From positions 1 through 24,826 of the forward strand of contig DAOTHJ010000025.1 in assembly GCA_035447605.1 (NCBI GenBank): a stretch of DNA of 24,826 nt, in the 5' to 3' direction. Position 1 is the stretch's first letter. Every line of letters begins with the position of its first letter. Made by a program: the position numbers and the translations under genes. Of this stretch, positions 20,607 through 24,826 are shown piece after piece. The DNA is from UMGS1668 sp035447605 (GTDB lineage Bacteria; Bacillota; Clostridia; Oscillospirales; Ruminococcaceae). The notes beneath the pieces were generated by a model, which saw only the letters and a program-made list of their open reading frames with translations, was not told where the DNA came from and made no database searches.

Positions 20607-21385
20607 ACCGTTGTCTCCTTTATTCCGTAAACCCGGCAGCCGTTTTCGCGCGCCTGATCGATCAGCGTCTGCGCATCCGTGCCGCGAAGCTCCGCCAGAC
20701 GCTCGGCAATCACCGGAATGCGGCTGCTGTCGTTGCGAAGGCCGCGGTACGGCATTGGCGAGAGATAGGGGCTGTCGGTCTCGAGCAGAATCCGGTCGTC
20801 CGGCACCACCTTTGCGGCCAGCAGGAGCTTCTTCGCGTTCTGGAACGTGACGGAGCCGGTAAAGCCGATATAAAACCCCAGCTTGACCAACTCCTCCGCC
20901 ATTTCGGCCGAGCCGGAATAGCAGTGGACGATGCCTTTCGGCCGGTACCGCTTCAGGAGCTCATAGGTGTCGCCGTGCGCCTCGCGGTCATGGACGATCA
21001 CCGGAAGCCCGAGGTCGTTTGCAAGGGCAAGCTGTTCCTCAAAGACGCGGCGCTGGATGTCTTTTGGAATATCGTAATAGTAATCAAGGCCGATTTCGCC
21101 GATCGCGACCACTTTCTCCGCCTTTGCGTATTCCGCGACGGAAGAGAGATAGTCTCCGTTTCCGTCCTCGACGGCGGCCTCCGGATGGACGCCGACCGCC
21201 GCATAGAGAAAGTCGTAGCGGTTTGCAAGATCAAGAACCGCCGCACAACTTTTGAGATCGCAGGCCGGATCGACAATCAGGGAAACGCCGTGCTCAGGAC
21301 TGGCTTTGAGCACGGCGTCGCGATCCGCCTCAAACTTGAGGTCGTCATAGTGTGCGTGGGTATCAAAAATCCCGTGGTATTGCAT
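20603..21385 (-). CDS. tatD: TatD-family metal-dependent DNase/hydrolase
   Basis: The 260-residue TIM-barrel protein has the family motifs: FDTHAHYDD (first metal pair), AAVGVHPEA, IGEIGLDYYY (bridging Glu), VIVHDREAHGDT, VHCYSGS and ETDSPYLSPMPYRG. TatD proteins are two-metal 3'-5' DNases and may act in DNA repair or protein quality control. It is coupled to trmB downstream. The 230-bp gap to metG upstream holds GC-rich hairpins (for example around 21417-21446) but no gene, so the order metG-tatD probably reflects one region rather than a tight operon. Confidence 0.94.
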   Translation of the reverse strand: MQYHGIFDTHAHYDDLKFEADRDAVLKASPEHGVSLIVDPACDLKSCAAVLDLANRYDFLYAAVGVHPEAAVEDGNGDYLSSVAEYAKAEKVVAIGEIGLDYYYDIPKDIQRRVFEEQLALANDLGLPVIVHDREAHGDTYELLKRYRPKGIVHCYSGSAEMAEELVKLGFYIGFTGSVTFQNAKKLLLAAKVVPDDRILLETDSPYLSPMPYRGLRNDSSRIPVIAERLAELRGTDAQTLIDQARENGCRVYGIKETTV

Positions 21386-21617
21386 GGTTGTCTTCCCTTT
21401 TTTGATGTTGATTCCGGTCTTCTCTCCCCGTATTCGGGGAAAAGACGGCGGGCAGGGGTCTTCTCCCCCGCAGGAGTCAAAGAAACGGCTTGACTGCGGC
21501 CTTCCCCGATTTCCGAGGATCGTTCCCGCAGTTCCCCGGGGATCCGGAAAAAGGCGGTACGGGGAATATTTTTTCAGAAGCCCGAAAAAGGCTTGCCGCA
21601 GCGTTCTTCTGCCGGTA

Positions 21618-23582
21618 TCAATGGAGCCTTGTGCCCACCGGCACGGAGTCGTCGATAAACGTGACGGCGATGGAGCCGTCCTCTCGCTCGCCCGCGATCA
21701 GCATGCCGCAGGAATCCACCCCGCAGAGCTTGGCCGGTTTGAGGTTGGCGACGAGGATGATCTTTTTGCCGACGAGATCCTCCGGCTCGTAATACTGGGC
21801 GATGCCGGAGACGATCTGGCGCCCGTTTGCGCCATCGTCGAGCTGAATTTTCAGAAGCTTCTTTGCCTTCGGCACCTTTTCGGCGGAGAGAACCTTCGCG
21901 ACCCGGAGTTCAACCTTGAAGAAGTCGTCGACCGTAATCTCTTCAGGCGGCAGATCAGCCGCTTTTTTCGGCTTTTCCTCCTCTTTCGGCGGCTGCGCGG
22001 CCTGATTGGAGGCCTTCTCCGCAGCGTCAAGCTCGGCAAGTTCCTTTTCGGCGTCGATGCGCGGGAACAGCGTCTCCCCGCGGGCTACTGTTACATCCGC
22101 AGGCAGCATGCCGAACGTATCGGCGCTCTGATAGGTACGGCAGGTTTCCGGCGCGCCGATCTGAGTAAGGATCTTTTCGGCGGTGACCGGCATGAACGGC
22201 GTCAGCAGAATCGCGCAGACGCGGATAGCCTCCAGCAGGTTATAAAGCACCGTCGCGAGGCGGTCCCGTTTTGCCGGATCCTTGCCGAGCGCCCATGGGG
22301 CGGTCTCGTCGATATATTTGTTGGAGCGGGAGATAACTTTAAAAATCTCGACAAGGGCATTCTGGAAGGCGTAGACCTCCATCTGCTCTTCGTATTTTTG
22401 TTTCAGTTCCTTCGTCATGGCGATGAGTTCGTCGTCCGAAGGATCGGCTTCCCTGCCCACAGGCAGCGGCCCGCCGAAGTATTTCTCCGCCATCGCGACC
22501 GTGCGGGAGACAAGGTTGCCGAGGTCATTTGCAAGGTCGCTGTTGATGCGGCTGATTAAAATTTCGTTGGTGAAGATGCCGTCGCTGCCGAACGGGAATT
22601 CCCGGAGCAGGAAGTAGCGCAGGGCGTCGCTGCCGTAGCGGTTGCAGAGGATCACCGGATCGACAACATTGCCCTTGGATTTCGACATCTTGCCGCCGTC
22701 GATCAGCAGCCACCCGTGGCCGTAGACCCGTTTCGGGAGCGGCAGATCGAGCGCCATCAGCATCGCCGGCCAGATGATCGTATGAAAGCGGACGATTTCC
22801 TTGCCGACGAAATGGACGTCCGCCGGCCAATATCTCTCAAAATCATGATATTTCTCGTTGCCGTAACCGAGCGCGGTGATATAGTTCGACAGCGCGTCGA
22901 CCCAGACATAGACGACGTGCTTTGGGTCAAATTCGACCGGGATGCCCCAGTTGAAGCTCGTGCGGGAGACGCAGAGATCCTCGAGGCCGGGCTTGATGAA
23001 GTTGTTGACCATCTCGTTGAGACGGCTCGGCGGCAGCAGGAAATCCGGATGCTCCTCATAGTATTTGACGAGCTTATCGGAATAGTCGGAAAGGCGGAAA
23101 AAATAGGCCTCCTCCTCGGCGTCGATGACGTCGCGCCCGCAGTCCGGGCATTTGCCGTCGACGAGCTGCGTCTCGGTCCAGAAGGACTCGCAGGGCGTGC
23201 AGTATTTGCCGCGGTAGGTGCCTTTATAGATCGCGCCGCGGTCGTAAAGCTCTTTAAAAATCTTTTTGACGCTCTCGACGTGATAGTCGTCGGTCGTGCG
23301 GATGAAACGGTCATTGGAAATATTCATCAGCTTCCAGAGATCCTGGATGCCGGAGACGATATGATCAACATACTGCTGCGGCGTGACACCGGCTGCCTCG
23401 GCCTTCTGCTGGATCTTCTGGCCGTGTTCGTCGGTGCCGGTCAGGAACATCACGTCATAGCCCTGCAGCCTCTTGTAGCGCGCCATGACGTCGGCGGCGA
23501 CGGTGCAGTAGCTGTGGCCGATGTGGAGCTTGTCCGACGGATAATAAATCGGCGTCGTGATATAAAATTTCTGTTTTTCCAT
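21618..23582 (-). CDS. metG: Methionyl-tRNA synthetase with C-terminal tRNA-binding domain
   Basis: The 654-residue class I synthetase has HIGH at residues 20-23 (DKLHIGHSY), a zinc-knuckle insert CTPCESFW and CPDCGRD, and KMSKSKGNVVDP near residue 300. A linker rich in Lys, Glu and Pro follows, then an EMAP-II/Trbp111-like domain (VDDFFKVELRVAKVLSAEKV; ANLKPAKLCGV). It charges tRNA-Met for initiation and elongation. The ATG lies after GGAGACATCAAC and the gene follows the solute-binding protein by 25 bases on the same strand. No T-box was seen in that short gap. Confidence 0.97.
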   Translation of the reverse strand: MEKQKFYITTPIYYPSDKLHIGHSYCTVAADVMARYKRLQGYDVMFLTGTDEHGQKIQQKAEAAGVTPQQYVDHIVSGIQDLWKLMNISNDRFIRTTDDYHVESVKKIFKELYDRGAIYKGTYRGKYCTPCESFWTETQLVDGKCPDCGRDVIDAEEEAYFFRLSDYSDKLVKYYEEHPDFLLPPSRLNEMVNNFIKPGLEDLCVSRTSFNWGIPVEFDPKHVVYVWVDALSNYITALGYGNEKYHDFERYWPADVHFVGKEIVRFHTIIWPAMLMALDLPLPKRVYGHGWLLIDGGKMSKSKGNVVDPVILCNRYGSDALRYFLLREFPFGSDGIFTNEILISRINSDLANDLGNLVSRTVAMAEKYFGGPLPVGREADPSDDELIAMTKELKQKYEEQMEVYAFQNALVEIFKVISRSNKYIDETAPWALGKDPAKRDRLATVLYNLLEAIRVCAILLTPFMPVTAEKILTQIGAPETCRTYQSADTFGMLPADVTVARGETLFPRIDAEKELAELDAAEKASNQAAQPPKEEEKPKKAADLPPEEITVDDFFKVELRVAKVLSAEKVPKAKKLLKIQLDDGANGRQIVSGIAQYYEPEDLVGKKIILVANLKPAKLCGVDSCGMLIAGEREDGSIAVTFIDDSVPVGTRLH

Positions 23583-23607
23583 GTTGATGTCTCCTTACCA
23601 GAACGTA

Positions 23608-24826
23608 TTATTGCATTTCTTTGACGTACCCGTTCATTTCGCTGATGAACGTATCCGCGTCGGTCTCGCCCTTGAAGACGGAGACCAGCAGCGCCGCGAA
23701 TTCATCCGAAAGCGTCTCGTTGGCGCCGGATTCGATCGCAAAGTTATCGGCACAGACCAGGTCGCCCAGAACGGAATATGCCTGAAGCCGCGATCCCGTG
23801 ATGCCGGAAGCGGCGGCGAGATCCGCGGCCTTCCTGACCGGGGTGACCTCGCCCAATTTTTCCGCGCAGAGAGAGGCGGCGGCGTCGCTGTACTGGAAGA
23901 TCAGGAATTTCTCCGCGAGATCCACGTTTTCCGCCTCGATCGGAATATACATCTCCGTAAACGTGATGGCTGTGACTTTTTTATCCGTTGCGGCGAAGGT
24001 CGGATAACCGGTGAAGCCGAGCTCAAAGGTCGGTTCCGCGACGACGGTCTCCGTCTCTGCGGCGCTTCCGGATTCCGATGTCTCCTCCGCCGTTTCCTCA
24101 CCGGAAAGATCTGCAAGCAGAGAGGAATCCCCGCTGATAAAGAGCACGTTTCCGGCCAAGAATGCATCCAGAACCTGCTGCTCCGTCTTTGTGGAGCTGC
24201 CGGACGCCACCAGATAGCTCAGCTTATCGATATTACCGAGGAACGTGCGCACGGCTGTGGAATCCCATGCGCCTTCCTCATAGCGGAACAGCTTCTCCGC
24301 CTCCTCCGTGCCGACCGAAGAGGCGATGCCGGAGGCAAACATGCCGGTCAAAGATGCCGCATCCTGACCCGCATAGGCAAAGAGACTGATCTTTTTCGTC
24401 TTCGCCTGCTCGCCGAGCGCGATAAATTCATCCCATGTGGAAGGTACGGTCCAGCCGTTGCCATCCATCAGGGTTTTATTGTAAATCAGGCCTTCGACCT
24501 CGAAAAATACCGGAGCGAGATAGGTTTCGCCGTCGTCGTAAGGCATGCAGTAGATGTTGTCGAACGCGCCGTCGATCAGCAGCGAGGAGGCCACCTGTTC
24601 GAGGGAGGTGATCGGCTGCATGGCGCGGTCTTTAATCAGCGCGGCCGTGACGCCGGTCTCCTCATCGGAGGGAAGCACGACAAAATCCGGAGAATCCCCG
24701 GAGAGAATGCGGTCCCGCAGAACGTAACCTGCGTCCTTGCCGATATAGGCCTCCACTTCCACGCCCGCATTCGCCGCTTCAAAGGCGTCGATGACGGCCT
24801 GCCAGTACTCCTCATCACCGCCGCGG
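23608..24826 (-). CDS. ABC transporter extracellular solute-binding protein, C-terminal part
   Basis: The frame is open to the right edge of the window (R-G-G-DEEYWQAVIDAFEAANAG), so the signal peptide and true start lie outside; a Met at 24762 is internal. The visible ~405 residues match family 1 sugar-binding proteins: VFFEVEGLIYNKTLMDGNGW, then PSTWDEFIALGEQAKTK, and a late FTEMYIPIEAENVDLAEKFL helix region. Residues near the middle are unusual: GEETAEETSESGSAAETE, an acidic Ser/Glu/Thr stretch inserted between lobes. The substrate is probably a carbohydrate; no permease gene is in view. Confidence 0.88.
   Translation of the reverse strand, partial: RGGDEEYWQAVIDAFEAANAGVEVEAYIGKDAGYVLRDRILSGDSPDFVVLPSDEETGVTAALIKDRAMQPITSLEQVASSLLIDGAFDNIYCMPYDDGETYLAPVFFEVEGLIYNKTLMDGNGWTVPSTWDEFIALGEQAKTKKISLFAYAGQDAASLTGMFASGIASSVGTEEAEKLFRYEEGAWDSTAVRTFLGNIDKLSYLVASGSSTKTEQQVLDAFLAGNVLFISGDSSLLADLSGEETAEETSESGSAAETETVVAEPTFELGFTGYPTFAATDKKVTAITFTEMYIPIEAENVDLAEKFLIFQYSDAAASLCAEKLGEVTPVRKAADLAAASGITGSRLQAYSVLGDLVCADNFAIESGANETLSDEFAALLVSVFKGETDADTFISEMNGYVKEMQ

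Noticed and set aside
1..24826. CRISPR array, tRNA or rRNA genes, riboswitches
   Set aside because: No regularly spaced repeats, no cloverleaf-like segments and no recognised riboswitch or T-box core were seen on reading through.

Overview
The window comes from a spore-forming Firmicute, most likely a gut-type clostridium of the Oscillospiraceae/Ruminococcaceae kind. The evidence is the spore-coat genes cotJB and cotJC, an IreB-family protein, a CIRCE-controlled groES-groEL operon and moderately GC-rich coding DNA. The genus cannot be fixed from sequence alone.

The main observation is that the manganese-catalase-like spore coat gene cotJC is present in three separate pieces (133-223, 5618-5718, 13043-13462). 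The pieces lie in the same order and on the same strand, and are kept apart by two DNA elements of about 5.4 kb and 7.3 kb. Each element encodes its own intact large serine recombinase. Joining the pieces at the inferred crossover points gives exactly 612 bases, an uninterrupted 203-residue CotJC with all the expected metal-ligand motifs. Element 1 sits in the GGPDGE motif and its ends share a 10-bp core flanked by a perfect 10-bp inverted repeat. Element 2 sits at the Glu codon of the GTEELGH motif. This is the architecture of developmentally excised elements such as skin in sigK or SPbeta in spsM, here as two elements in tandem in one coat gene. Excision in the mother cell is an inference, not something the sequence proves.

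Element 1 (about 224-5617) carries a HEPN-type gene broken by two stop codons, a DUF5343-like gene, a small zinc-ribbon protein with a strong promoter, a 62-residue ORF, recombinase 1 and a beta-lactamase-like serine hydrolase. The hydrolase is bracketed by two copies of a recombinase 3' end. Element 2 (about 5719-13042) carries a TetR-type regulator with a promoter inside a perfect inverted repeat, an RNHCP protein overlapping an RsgA-type GTPase, a 47-residue ORF, an AbrB-like remnant, a 65-residue ORF, a LexA/S24-like remnant, recombinase 2, a polyferredoxin-like membrane protein and a flavodoxin. Both elements share a control module: a small leftward ORF with an identical 17-nt translation start region, a minus-strand terminator-like hairpin, and a 43-bp leader (32/43 identical) ahead of the recombinase. 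They are therefore relatives.

From 13.5 kb on the content is ordinary chromosome: a MATE transporter (minus), a PgsA-type phosphatidyltransferase, ireB and a small partner, a beta-helix-like lipoprotein whose C-terminal module is duplicated beyond its stop codon, then a leftward block of groES-groEL, trmB, tatD, metG and the C-terminal part of a sugar-type ABC solute-binding protein that runs off the right edge.
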